Shown here: positions 44,949-52,557 of the stretch, piece after piece | Layout of the letters: the number at the start of each line of letters is the position of its first letter | Numbering within the stretch: the stretch's first letter is position 1 | Assembly: GCF_003182255.1 (NCBI RefSeq) | Contig: NZ_QGTQ01000014.1 | Span: 1-64,000 of the forward strand | DNA: 64,000 nt | Reading direction: 5' to 3' | Origin: Paenibacillus cellulosilyticus | GTDB lineage: Bacteria > Bacillota > Bacilli > Paenibacillales > Paenibacillaceae | The notes under the pieces: model-generated | Databases searched by the model: none | The model's input: only the letters and a program-made list of their open reading frames with translations | Told to the model about the DNA's origin: nothing | Position numbers and translations under genes: made by a program

Positions 44949-45800
44949 ATGAACAAAACGTTGCCTGTTATTTCTGCTGAGGAGTTAGAAGCGTACAATT
45001 TCAGACTGTTCTCTTTAAGTTTGAAGCAGCATGACTATGATCTCGCTTCGCATCTGGCTATGCATCGGCATGATTGTTTTGAAATCTTTTTGGTTACAAG
45101 CGGGTATGGGAAGGCGCAAATCGATTTTCAAACCTACAGCTTCGCACCTCATACACTATGTCTGATTTCCCCTGGTCAAATGCACGGTTGGTTGGAAAGT
45201 GATTCGGATGAGCAGATCAGCGGATACCTGCTTGTTTTCTCCAAGGATATGCTTACCGAAATGCCATCACCATCTCCGTTGCATTTGATGGGAGAGAATC
45301 CGTTCTACTCGCTTAGTTCGGATCAAAATTCGGTTGTTCAGAATCTCTTCTTTTTATTGGAACGAGAACAATCGTTAGCACATAAGGACCAAGTGGCCGC
45401 GGTATGTCGCTACGTCCAGCTGTTATTAATTGAAATAGGTCGAATCAATGAAAGTCTAGAGCAGACCCATAAGGAAGAAGCCGGATTTCGTCTAACGAAA
45501 CAGTTTCTTACGTTGGTCGAATCCCATTTTCGATCGGTGAATAGTATGTCTGATTATGCCTCGATGCTGTATGTCACATCGAATCACTTGATTGAATCGG
45601 TGCGTAAGACGCTCGGAAAGTCAGCAGGAGGAGTGCTTCGTGAACGTAAATTGTTAGAGGCCAAGCGTATGCTGCGCTACTCCGCAGCATCAGTTGATGA
45701 GATTGCAAATCAATTATGCTACAAGGACCCCTCTTACTTCGGGCGTTTATTCAAGAAGAATGTCGGCGTTTCACCGACTGAATTTCGCAAACAAGATTGA
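44949..45800 (+). CDS. AraC family transcriptional regulator
   Basis: 283 residues: an N-terminal cupin sensor (HRHDCFEIFLVTSGYGKAQIDF, LISPGQMHGW) and a C-terminal double helix-turn-helix (MSDYASMLYVTSNHLIESVRK, and VDEIANQLCYKDPSYFGRLFK), ending GVSPTEFRK. GAGGTGAATC precedes the ATG. It is followed on the same strand by two nitroreductase genes behind their own promoter, which may be its targets. The inducer is unknown. Confidence 0.87.
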   Translation: MNKTLPVISAEELEAYNFRLFSLSLKQHDYDLASHLAMHRHDCFEIFLVTSGYGKAQIDFQTYSFAPHTLCLISPGQMHGWLESDSDEQISGYLLVFSKDMLTEMPSPSPLHLMGENPFYSLSSDQNSVVQNLFFLLEREQSLAHKDQVAAVCRYVQLLLIEIGRINESLEQTHKEEAGFRLTKQFLTLVESHFRSVNSMSDYASMLYVTSNHLIESVRKTLGKSAGGVLRERKLLEAKRMLRYSAASVDEIANQLCYKDPSYFGRLFKKNVGVSPTEFRKQD

Positions 45801-45810
45801 TGCGTGTATC

Positions 45811-45849
45811 TATAAAGTCGGCTTTCCGTGTAAGCAACGGGAGGGCGGC
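45811..45849 (+). terminator. Terminator-like hairpin after the AraC gene
   Basis: AAAGTCGGCTTTCCGT and ACGGGAGGGCGGCTTT pair with G-U pairs and one mismatch; the T-tract is short. Confidence 0.55.
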
Positions 45850-45914
45850 TTTATTCAATATCCAGACAAAATAGGTGATTAACCGGACTATTTATGGCAC
45901 CTTCCCGCTTTCCG

Positions 45915-45943
45915 TTGACGATGATTTTCCTTTCGAATACGAT
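45915..45943 (+). promoter_or_regulatory. Promoter of the nitroreductase pair
   Basis: TTGACG (45915-45920), 17 bases, TACGAT (45938-45943). Confidence 0.65.
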
Positions 45944-45986
45944 GTGACTGTCCGCAGTAACGTCAGAACGCGTAGGAGGAGAAAAC

Positions 45987-46562
45987 ATGCAGTTGGAACA
46001 GTTAATCAGGGAACGACGCAGTATCCGGAAATATAACAACTTGCCTGTATCTCAGGATTTAATTATAAAGCTGCTGCAACAAGCTGAACGATTATGTTCT
46101 TATGATGGAGAGGCACGCTGGCGTTATGTTTACGTGGGTACACCTGAAGCGCGTGAACGGCTGGCTGACTATATGGTGGAGAAATTACAGGATAATAAAA
46201 TCGTGAAGTTGGTTCTAAGCAAAGTGACTGATGCCCTTCATAAACGGGTTCTTGAGGTGCCAGCTAGCCTTATTGTCATTGCAAAAACCGATTCAAATCC
46301 CATCATTCATGATCAAACTTATGGCGCTGTATGCCGTATCATGCAGAACCTTCAACTGCTCGGATGGGAGGAGCGGATAGGAATGGTGTGGATCACAGAC
46401 CCGATGATTCAAAATGAACGTTTCTATAAACGAATCGGTTTACAGGAGGGAGAACGATTTGTCGGTATTGTGCAGATGGGTTACTTCGATAAAGCACCCA
46501 AGGGTCGCTCGCGTACGCCCGCTGAACGGAATTGGACCGAATTCGTCTGGAATGAGAGATAG
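45987..46562 (+). CDS. Nitroreductase family protein
   Basis: 191 residues, FMN-dependent oxidoreductase. N-terminal phosphate-binding signature LIRERRSIRKYNNLPVS, central NLQLLGWEERIGMVWITD and an FVGIVQMGYF strand near the end. The usual SxxNxQPW-type segment is replaced by LCSYDGEARWRYVYVG, which is atypical. It is 23 bases from a second nitroreductase-like gene, so the two may form a heterodimer or have diverged after duplication. GGAGGAG precedes the ATG. Confidence 0.82.
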   Translation: MQLEQLIRERRSIRKYNNLPVSQDLIIKLLQQAERLCSYDGEARWRYVYVGTPEARERLADYMVEKLQDNKIVKLVLSKVTDALHKRVLEVPASLIVIAKTDSNPIIHDQTYGAVCRIMQNLQLLGWEERIGMVWITDPMIQNERFYKRIGLQEGERFVGIVQMGYFDKAPKGRSRTPAERNWTEFVWNER

Positions 46563-46585
46563 CAATGAGAGGAGCTTCACAACCC

Positions 46586-47071
46586 ATGAAACTGATGGTT
46601 AGAAGTAATGAGTGGATAAGCAATCGCCAATGGGATATGAGTCCGGTTCCACAAGCGCTCATTCTTGAGCTGCTAAATCATGCAGTATGGGCTCCGAATC
46701 ATCGGAACAGGGAGCCGTGGAGATTTATTTATATTAGCCGCAACAATACGGGGGGACTAGATTTTATCCAGGCACAGGCGCCAGGATATTTAATCATCAC
46801 GATGAATAATGAGAACGATGCAAATAAACAGAATGAGAATTTGGCAGCTGTATTCTGCCTCATTCAGAATTTCAGGCTGCTTGCTTGGGAGCAGAAGTTA
46901 GGTGCAAATGTTTGTTTCTATGAATGGATGTATGATCGAAGAAACTGCCAACAGCTTGGTGTGATGGACAAAGAAAGAATAGTGGCGGTTCTCGAGGTGG
47001 GTTTCTGCAATGAATCGTCAGCAGTGGTCCCTACATCATCTGCAGCAGTATTGAACTGGCGTTCGCTTTAA
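46586..47071 (+). CDS. Nitroreductase family protein, second copy
   Basis: About 161 residues from ATG 46586 (GAGAGGAG 12 bases upstream); ATG 46565 is also possible. It keeps the NHAVWAPNHRNREPWRFIYIS segment that contacts FMN phosphate and the LLAWEQKLGANVCF helix. It is shorter than typical members, and the R-x-S-x-R signature at the start reads SNEWISNRQWD, so flavin binding may be weakened. It overlaps or nearly overlaps the previous gene and ends at a terminator between convergent genes. Confidence 0.75.
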   Translation: MKLMVRSNEWISNRQWDMSPVPQALILELLNHAVWAPNHRNREPWRFIYISRNNTGGLDFIQAQAPGYLIITMNNENDANKQNENLAAVFCLIQNFRLLAWEQKLGANVCFYEWMYDRRNCQQLGVMDKERIVAVLEVGFCNESSAVVPTSSAAVLNWRSL

Positions 47072-47076
47072 AATGA

Positions 47077-47105
47077 AAAAAGCACGCCATGGCTGGTGTG
47101 CTTTT
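47077..47105. terminator. Terminator between convergent nitroreductase and S51 peptidase genes
   Basis: AAAAGCACGCCA pairs with TGGTGTGCTTTT; A/T tracts on both sides allow bidirectional use. Confidence 0.75.
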
Positions 47106-47121
47106 GGTGTTCAGTGGAGTC

Positions 47122-47901
47122 CTACAGAGAAGCCGCTTGAATGTTGTACGATAATTGCGCTTCGCGCGTCTCTAAGTTAAACGTATCGCCCGGCGACAAG
47201 AAATAAAACTGTCCGTTATGATCGTTCAAATAGTTGGAATCGTAAATGGAAACATAGCTGTTGCCCACTACCTCGAAGGTTTCTCCCTGTACGACGATAG
47301 CCGTCGCTTCGTCTATACCGATACCGAGCAATTCAGGACGCGCGGCAATCACTTGAACAAGATCAAATTGCCGGTTCCTTCTGATCAAATGCTGGTCAAT
47401 CGTTACGTTCTTGAGGAATCCGAAGCCTTCCTCATGATCTCCCATTAGTATCGTATTGGTCTTCGTATCGCCTCTTACCAAATAGGAGCCCTGAATTGTT
47501 GCTCCGGCTGAAGATCCACCGATCACACCACCTCGTTCGAGAAGTGCATGAAGCTCGCGATGAACCTCCGTATGAAGATAGGCGTCTGCAAGTCGCCATT
47601 GCCGCCCGCCCGTGAACCACACGGCATCGGCCGACCGTAGGGGGGCTGTGAAATCCTCCGTATCGGCCAATTCCCGATCATTCGTATGGAGAACCGTAAT
47701 ATTGTGCACGCCGGCTTCTTCGAACGCACTTATCTCGTGCCCTTTCTTCGTCACGTCTACTTCTTCTTGTGCAGTAGGAATAACAACAATTGAACGATCG
47801 GGTCCACCTGCTAATTCGATGAATCGCTTAATAATCCCCTCAGGAAGACGACCGCCACCTGCTATAACCAAGGAACCGTTGGACAATCCGTTTACTGTCA
47901 T
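47122..47901 (-). CDS. Cyanophycinase-like serine peptidase (S51)
   Basis: 259 residues. The nucleophile elbow is GGVIGGSSAGATIQG with Ser about 131. Other family blocks are LVIAGGGRLPEG, VWFTGGRQWRLADA, TIDQHLIRRNRQFDL (with the conserved His) and LGIGIDEATAIVVQG. Members hydrolyse beta-aspartyl linkages, classically in cyanophycin, releasing beta-Asp-Arg dipeptides. There is no cyanophycin synthetase gene in the window, so it may act on another isoaspartyl peptide or on scavenged polymer. GGAGAGGAAG precedes the ATG, with a terminator-like hairpin in its leader. Confidence 0.85.
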   Translation of the reverse strand: MTVNGLSNGSLVIAGGGRLPEGIIKRFIELAGGPDRSIVVIPTAQEEVDVTKKGHEISAFEEAGVHNITVLHTNDRELADTEDFTAPLRSADAVWFTGGRQWRLADAYLHTEVHRELHALLERGGVIGGSSAGATIQGSYLVRGDTKTNTILMGDHEEGFGFLKNVTIDQHLIRRNRQFDLVQVIAARPELLGIGIDEATAIVVQGETFEVVGNSYVSIYDSNYLNDHNGQFYFLSPGDTFNLETREAQLSYNIQAASL

Positions 47902-47943
47902 ATGTGCTGCTTCCTCTCCATATGTAGTAATTTAGGGTGTATA

Positions 47944-47978
47944 AAAACAAAAAAAACATAACGATTCCGTTATGTTTT
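47944..47978 (-). terminator. Terminator-like hairpin in the leader of the S51 peptidase gene
   Basis: On the minus strand AAAACATAACG pairs with CGTTATGTTTT and runs into T's. It stands about 45 bases upstream of the peptidase start, with no minus-strand gene before it, so it could be an attenuator or mark the end of a short RNA. Confidence 0.55.
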
Positions 47979-48063
47979 CCAGTGGACTGGTCAAATTTAT
48001 ATCCAACTATATTCATGTGATTAATACGTATTGTCGCAATTACAGTAACATAGCTTGCTCCCC

Positions 48064-48147
48064 TTGACAAGGGATTTGTCTCATCCTATCTATAGATCGG
48101 TCGTGTCCTAACAAATCGTTGACGCTCGCTAGCATTCATGATAGGAT
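48064..48147 (+). promoter_or_regulatory. Tandem promoters of the flavoprotein-HpaB-Ssu operon
   Basis: TTGACA-N17-TATCTA at 48064-48092 and TTGACG-N17-TAGGAT at 48119-48147. The second would start a leader of about 270 nt before the first gene. Confidence 0.6.
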
Positions 48148-48156
48148 CTTCGTAAT

Positions 48157-48183
48157 TAATTCATATTAAACATATAGGAACTA
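48157..48183. promoter_or_regulatory. CymR-like palindrome at the operon start
   Basis: A 27-bp imperfect palindrome, TAATTCATAT-TAAAC-ATATAGGAACTA, begins 10 bases after the -10 element of the proximal promoter. The TAATTC...GGAA-TA layout resembles the box bound by CymR, the Bacillales repressor of sulfur-source genes. The match is by eye only. Confidence 0.45.
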
Positions 48184-48195
48184 AAGGGATACCGG

Positions 48196-48242
48196 AAAAC
48201 CGGAGACTCCGCCTCTTGAAGAGAGCGTGTCTCCGGTTTTTT
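48196..48242 (+). terminator. First leader terminator of the operon
   Basis: AAAACCGGAGAC pairs with GTCTCCGGTTTT, followed by TT. It lies about 45 nt after the predicted transcription start and 180 bases before the first gene, so it must be conditional if this promoter serves the operon. Confidence 0.75.
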
Positions 48243-48264
48243 GTATCTCTATACCCTATTCTGT

Positions 48265-48398
48265 GGTGCTGGCACAATAGTCTCGCACTCGCATACTGCT
48301 TCTAGGCAGGATGCTGCTTCGAAGAACACAATACGAGCACCGCACCGACCGGGAAACCGGAGGCCTTGTAACCCAGCTCGGGTGACGAGGCCTCTTTT
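48265..48398 (+). ncRNA. Candidate structured leader RNA with a second terminator
   Basis: GGTGCT (48265-48270) pairs with AGCACC (48336-48341), closing a domain that contains GCATACTGC / GCAGGATGC (48291-48314). It is followed by a nested terminator, GAGGCCT / AGGCCTC with an inner ACCC / GGGT helix and TTTT (48360-48398), ending 14 bases before AGGAGG of the first gene. This is the layout of a riboswitch or similar attenuator; it matches no class I recognise (no SAM-I, T-box or cobalamin motifs). Confidence 0.45.
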
Positions 48399-48425
48399 AA
48401 TTAATTCAGACAGGAGGGTTTGAAC

Positions 48426-50030
48426 ATGGGAAATGCAGCTATTCAATCCGATGTGGAACGGATCGCCGACGTGTTGGTAATCGGAGGTGGCCCAGCCGGC
48501 ACTTGGGCGGCGCTCACCGCAGCAGCTCAAGGAGCAAGCGTCGTTCTCGTCGATAAAGGCTATTGCGGAACGAGCGGGGCGACTGCGCCTTCAGGAACCG
48601 GCGTCTGGTATGTCGAGCCAACTGAGGAACAGCAAGAGGCAGCGATGAAAAGCCGGGAAGCGCTTGGCGGATACCTAGCCGACCGCGGTTGGATGAAGCG
48701 GGTTCTTAACCAAACGTACGCCAACATGAATGATCTGGCACTGGCTGGGTATCCCTATTCACTCGACGATGAAGGTCAATCGTATCGGCGCAGCCTGCAA
48801 GGACCGGAATATATGAGGCTGATGCGCAAACGGGTCAAGAAAGCCGGCGTCATCATTATGGACCATAGTCCGGCGCTGGAGCTGCTGGCTGACGAGCATG
48901 GCGTCGGCGGCGCGAGCGGCGTGCGAACCGAGACCGGCGAGACTTGGACGGTCAAGGCTGGTGCGGTCGTCATCGCGTCTGGCGGCTGCGCTTTTCTAAG
49001 TAAAGCGCTTGGCTGCAACGTACTGACGGGGGACGGCTACCTCATCGCGGCGGAAGCGGGAGCCAGCTTGTCCGGCATGGAATTCTCCAACGCTTATGGG
49101 ATTAGCCCGACGTTCGCAACGGTTACGAAGACGGCCTTTTATACGTGGGCGACCTTCTACTACGAGGACGGATCAATCATTGAAGGCGCAGGCTCGCAAC
49201 AAGGCCGTTCAGTCATTGCCCATACGCTGAAGACACAGCCCGTATATGCGCGCCTTGACCGAGCGACGGAAGAGATGCAGCGTTGGATGCGTGCGGCGCA
49301 GCCGAACTTCTTCCTGCCGTTCGACCGACTCGGCATCGATCCTTTCACGCAGATGTTTCCGGTGACGCTGCGTCTAGAGGGCACCGTTCGCGGGACCGGA
49401 GGCATTCATTTGATCGATGAATCGTGCGCGTCGGCAGTTCCAGGTTTGTATGCAGCAGGCGATGCGGCGACGCGTCAGTTCATATGCGGAGGATTCACGG
49501 GAGGCGGCAGCCATAACGCAGCATGGGCGATGTCCTCGGGGTATTGGGCAGGGGAAGCTGCATCCGCATATGCGACTGGTCTCGGCAGCAGAAGCGATAG
49601 ACGGGAACTGAAGGGAGTAAGTGCCCAAGGATCGGTGTCCGCACTCGCAAGCACAGACGATGTGTCGGAGTGGGTCGCTGCTGTGAAACGGGAGGTCGAA
49701 CCGTTCGACATCAACCTGTTCCGGACAGAAGCGACGCTGAATCAGTCGCTGGGACGGTTGAACAGCCTATGGCGCAAGGTGCAGCACGCCTTAGCTGCGA
49801 ACGCCGCCGATGCAGTAAGACTGCGAGAAGCGCAGGCGATGACGGCGACCGCGAGGTGGATGTATGCGTCGGCGTTAGCAAGACGTGAGTCGCGGGGCAT
49901 GCATAAGCGGCTCGATTATCCCGGCACCGACGATGCCCAGCATTACCGGATTTTGACCGGAGGCTTGAATGAGGTGTGGGTGAAGCCTGAAGCAGCCTTA
50001 CATCGAACGACGGAGGTACATGAGAGATGA
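48426..50030 (+). CDS. AprA-like FAD-dependent oxidoreductase
   Basis: About 534 residues; ATG 48426 follows AGGAGG by 8 bases. FAD_binding_2 / fumarate-reductase fold: dinucleotide motif VLVIGGGPAGTWAALTAA, then LVDKGYCGTSGATAPSGTG, VIASGGCAFLSKALG and a C-terminal FAD contact GLYAAGDAATRQFICGGFTGGG. Its start overlaps no gene, but its stop overlaps the ferredoxin gene (ATGA). The flavoprotein plus two-cluster ferredoxin pairing is that of AprAB (adenylylsulfate reductase) and of related enzymes in sulfur clusters. It has no signal peptide, so it acts in the cytosol. The substrate is not known. It could instead supply electrons to the HpaB-type oxygenases of the same operon. Confidence 0.8.
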   Translation: MGNAAIQSDVERIADVLVIGGGPAGTWAALTAAAQGASVVLVDKGYCGTSGATAPSGTGVWYVEPTEEQQEAAMKSREALGGYLADRGWMKRVLNQTYANMNDLALAGYPYSLDDEGQSYRRSLQGPEYMRLMRKRVKKAGVIIMDHSPALELLADEHGVGGASGVRTETGETWTVKAGAVVIASGGCAFLSKALGCNVLTGDGYLIAAEAGASLSGMEFSNAYGISPTFATVTKTAFYTWATFYYEDGSIIEGAGSQQGRSVIAHTLKTQPVYARLDRATEEMQRWMRAAQPNFFLPFDRLGIDPFTQMFPVTLRLEGTVRGTGGIHLIDESCASAVPGLYAAGDAATRQFICGGFTGGGSHNAAWAMSSGYWAGEAASAYATGLGSRSDRRELKGVSAQGSVSALASTDDVSEWVAAVKREVEPFDINLFRTEATLNQSLGRLNSLWRKVQHALAANAADAVRLREAQAMTATARWMYASALARRESRGMHKRLDYPGTDDAQHYRILTGGLNEVWVKPEAALHRTTEVHER

Positions 50031-50371
50031 TCGAACTCGTTAGCAATACTCGATGCATCGCGTGCGGCCAATGCGTCAGCGCGTGCCCGACTCGCGTATT
50101 CGACATATCACCGAGCGGCATTCCGGTTATCGCAAGGCAGGATGACTGCCAGACTTGTTTCATGTGCGAGCTGTATTGTCCAGTGGATGCTTTATTCGTG
50201 TCTCCTCACGATCATCCGGTGGAGGCCCCTGCCGAGTCGGTGTTAGTCGAGAGTGGTTTATTGGGCAGCTATCGTAAGCAGGTAGGCTGGGGCAAAGGAC
50301 GAACGCCTGGGGCGGCGAACGACCAATCTTATTTGATGTTCAAGGCGATGCAGAAGACGCCGGGTCATTAA
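50027..50371 (+). CDS. Ferredoxin with two [4Fe-4S] clusters (AprB-like)
   Basis: 114 residues. The cluster ligands are C10, C13, C16, C20 (CIACGQCVSACP) and C41, C44, C47, C51 (CQTCFMCELYCP), a standard 8-Fe arrangement. The tail of about 60 residues ends NDQSYLMFKAMQKTPGH and resembles the extension that docks AprB to its flavoprotein. Overlap with the preceding stop implies that the two subunits are made together as one electron-transfer complex. Confidence 0.87.
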   Translation: MIELVSNTRCIACGQCVSACPTRVFDISPSGIPVIARQDDCQTCFMCELYCPVDALFVSPHDHPVEAPAESVLVESGLLGSYRKQVGWGKGRTPGAANDQSYLMFKAMQKTPGH

Positions 50372-50401
50372 CATTCGAGAGGAAGAGGCGAGACGATAAG
50401 C

Positions 50402-51658
50402 ATGGCGATTAATCAAGAGTTGGAACCGCGTCCGCAATTCGGCGACGATCAAAGGGAGCACAGGGTTGAGCAGTTGCTTGAGCAAGCGTATTTGCTGCCG
50501 CGTTCTCCAGAAGAGCTTCGGTTAAAACGGTCTGGTTTCTTCGGACTAGCGGAAGGCTCTAGCGCCTTCGCGAACGGTTGGTCCGATTACGCTCACTCCC
50601 TTCTTGCAGGATGGTACGCCCATGAGCGATATGTGCGGGGTGAGGGCGAGAACGTTGAAGAGGAGTATACGATCGGAACGACCAGCTCATGGAAGCAGCT
50701 TTATTGGCAAAGCGCACGGCAGCTGTCGGTGATTACGACCTCGCTGCATCCGATCGCCCGTCATAGTGGGGACCATCCGATTGTCCGAACAGATTCGGAT
50801 GGATTAATTCGCCTAAATGGCAGGCAGACGTTCGGGTCTGACGCGCTGCTCGCGGAGGAGCTGCTCGTCTTCGTCCGCGAGGAAGGAGCGGCAGAACCGA
50901 CGACGGCGGCACTTATTTCGAAGAATGCGGAGGGGCTGCAGCTGCTTCCTGTCGTGAGCGGCGTTCCGACTTCTACCGGAGGCAGCGTTACTGCACTCTA
51001 CGAAGACGTTAAAATCCCGCAAGAAAGGTTGTTGATCGGACAGGATGCGGAAGGTCTGAAGAGGCTGCTTAGTCATCCTCTTACCAAATCTCTCGCCGAT
51101 TATCAGTGGGCTTCCAGACAGCTTGAAGCAATCGAGCTGATCGCGGGCGTCGCCTTCGCGCTCGCGGAGCAAACGGGTCATAGTGGCGAGCTCCATATCC
51201 AAGGAGAGCTCGGCGAGCTGATTCAAGGCATTGAGACGTTGAAGGCGCTGCTGCATGCGGCAGAGATAGGAGCTGCGCTGAGTCCTGCAGGAGTGCTGCT
51301 TCCAGCGCTTGCGCCGCTGCAATCAGCCCGCAAAGCAGGTGGCGAGCTTTATGGCACAGCGGTGAACGTCTTACAGCATATCGGAGCTGCCGCTTTCTTA
51401 AGCGATCCAAGCGTGTCGGCTGCGCCTAGCGGTGACAATGGCAAGCCTACGCTGCTCCAATTGGCATGGCAGCTTGCGGGGAGCTCCGATGCAGCGGTCA
51501 CAAAGCTGCGCGAGCAGCATGCATTCGGCGATCCGCTGCTGCAATCGCAGGAGCTGCATCGGCTATACCCTGTGCAGCGGCTTCGGAACCGTTATCTCGA
51601 ATTCTGGCAGACAGTGCAATCGATAGACAGCGATAACGATGCGGAGGTGCGAACATGA
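50402..51658 (+). CDS. Divergent acyl-CoA dehydrogenase/HpaB-fold protein
   Basis: 418 residues, all-helical with a central beta segment (HPIVRTDSDGLIRLNGRQTFGS and TGGSVTALYEDVKIPQERLL), the fold of acyl-CoA dehydrogenases and FADH2-using monooxygenases. The C-terminal LLQLAWQLAGSS and LREQHAFGDPL resembles LLKLSWELVGSR and LYERFYAGDP of the HpaB protein two genes on, so it may be a degenerate partner of it. Flavin-binding residues could not be identified. It starts 31 bases after the ferredoxin, and its stop overlaps the ATPase gene. Catalytic role uncertain. Confidence 0.7.
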   Translation: MAINQELEPRPQFGDDQREHRVEQLLEQAYLLPRSPEELRLKRSGFFGLAEGSSAFANGWSDYAHSLLAGWYAHERYVRGEGENVEEEYTIGTTSSWKQLYWQSARQLSVITTSLHPIARHSGDHPIVRTDSDGLIRLNGRQTFGSDALLAEELLVFVREEGAAEPTTAALISKNAEGLQLLPVVSGVPTSTGGSVTALYEDVKIPQERLLIGQDAEGLKRLLSHPLTKSLADYQWASRQLEAIELIAGVAFALAEQTGHSGELHIQGELGELIQGIETLKALLHAAEIGAALSPAGVLLPALAPLQSARKAGGELYGTAVNVLQHIGAAAFLSDPSVSAAPSGDNGKPTLLQLAWQLAGSSDAAVTKLREQHAFGDPLLQSQELHRLYPVQRLRNRYLEFWQTVQSIDSDNDAEVRT

Positions 51659-52533
51659 CGGTCAAAATATCGGCAAGACAGGTACAAATGCAATTCAAAT
51701 CGACGAATGAAGCGAAGAACAAGGATGCAATCCACGTATTGGCAGACTTCGACCTGGATGTGAAAGAAGGGGAGTTTCTCGCCGTGCTTGGCCCTAGCGG
51801 ATGCGGCAAATCAACCTTGCTCTCTATTCTAGCAGGGCTTTCCAAGCAGACGTCCGGCGAAATAGTGGTGGATGGCGTGCCGATCGATGGCGTCAACAAG
51901 AAGCACGGCGTTGTGTTTCAAGGCTACGCGCTGTTTCCTTGGCGTACTGTTCTGCAAAATGTTGAGGTTGGACTTCAAATCCGTGGCGTCCGGTCGAAAG
52001 AGCGGAAGGCGATCGCGAGGGAATACATCCAGCTCGTTGGCTTGCAGGATTTCGAGAACCGTTATCCGCATGAGCTGTCCGGCGGGATGAAGCAGCGCGT
52101 CGCGATTGCCCGTTCACTCGCTTACGATCCGGATGTCCTGCTCATGGATGAGCCGTTCGCAGCGCTAGACGCGCAGACGAGGGAAATATTGCAATCGGAG
52201 CTGCTCCGCATTTGGGAGGCGAAGAAGAACACGATTATCTTCATTACGCACAGCCTGGATGAAGCGATCTATCTGGCAGATCGGGTCGCCGTTATGACGG
52301 CAAGGCCGGGCAAGGTGAAGGAGTTGATCGATATTCCGCTGGAGCGTCCGCGCGCCGCGGAAATTCGCAACTCGGAAGCATTCGTCAATCTTCGTCAGCG
52401 GGCTTGGGAAATTCTGAAGGATGAAGTGGACAAATCGCAGCAATTGGGCAAGCCTGCCGCCATTGTCAAGCCACAGTCATTTGCAGAGATCGAGGTAGAG
52501 CAATTGCCGGAGCAGGCAGTAAGCCATGGCTGA
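51655..52533 (+). CDS. ABC transporter ATP-binding protein, SsuB/TauB type
   Basis: 292 residues. Walker [11 protein letters not shown]-loop FQGYALFPWRTVLQNVEVG (with the FPW of the nitrate/sulfonate/taurine family), signature LSGGMKQR, Walker B VLLMDEPFAALDAQTR, H-loop ITHSLDEAIYLADR. A C-terminal extension of about 40 residues follows. It should power the permease encoded at 57438-58220, although the genes are 5 kb apart within the same operon. It overlaps the upstream stop by 4 bases. Confidence 0.9.
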   Translation: MTVKISARQVQMQFKSTNEAKNKDAIHVLADFDLDVKEGEFLAVLGPSGCGKSTLLSILAGLSKQTSGEIVVDGVPIDGVNKKHGVVFQGYALFPWRTVLQNVEVGLQIRGVRSKERKAIAREYIQLVGLQDFENRYPHELSGGMKQRVAIARSLAYDPDVLLMDEPFAALDAQTREILQSELLRIWEAKKNTIIFITHSLDEAIYLADRVAVMTARPGKVKELIDIPLERPRAAEIRNSEAFVNLRQRAWEILKDEVDKSQQLGKPAAIVKPQSFAEIEVEQLPEQAVSHG

Positions 52534-52557
52534 CCGGAGAGGAGGAGGAGAACGCAT

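Noticed and set aside
47902-48419. Known riboswitch (SAM-I, T-box or cobalamin) before the flavoprotein operon
   Set aside because: None of the core sequences of those classes can be found. Only generic stems and terminators are present, so it is reported as an unassigned candidate.
48420-50371. True adenylylsulfate reductase (aprBA) of a dissimilatory sulfate reducer
   Set aside because: The flavoprotein is shorter than AprA, there is no sat, dsr or qmo gene nearby, and the spore-forming heterotroph context argues against it; only AprAB-like pairing is claimed.
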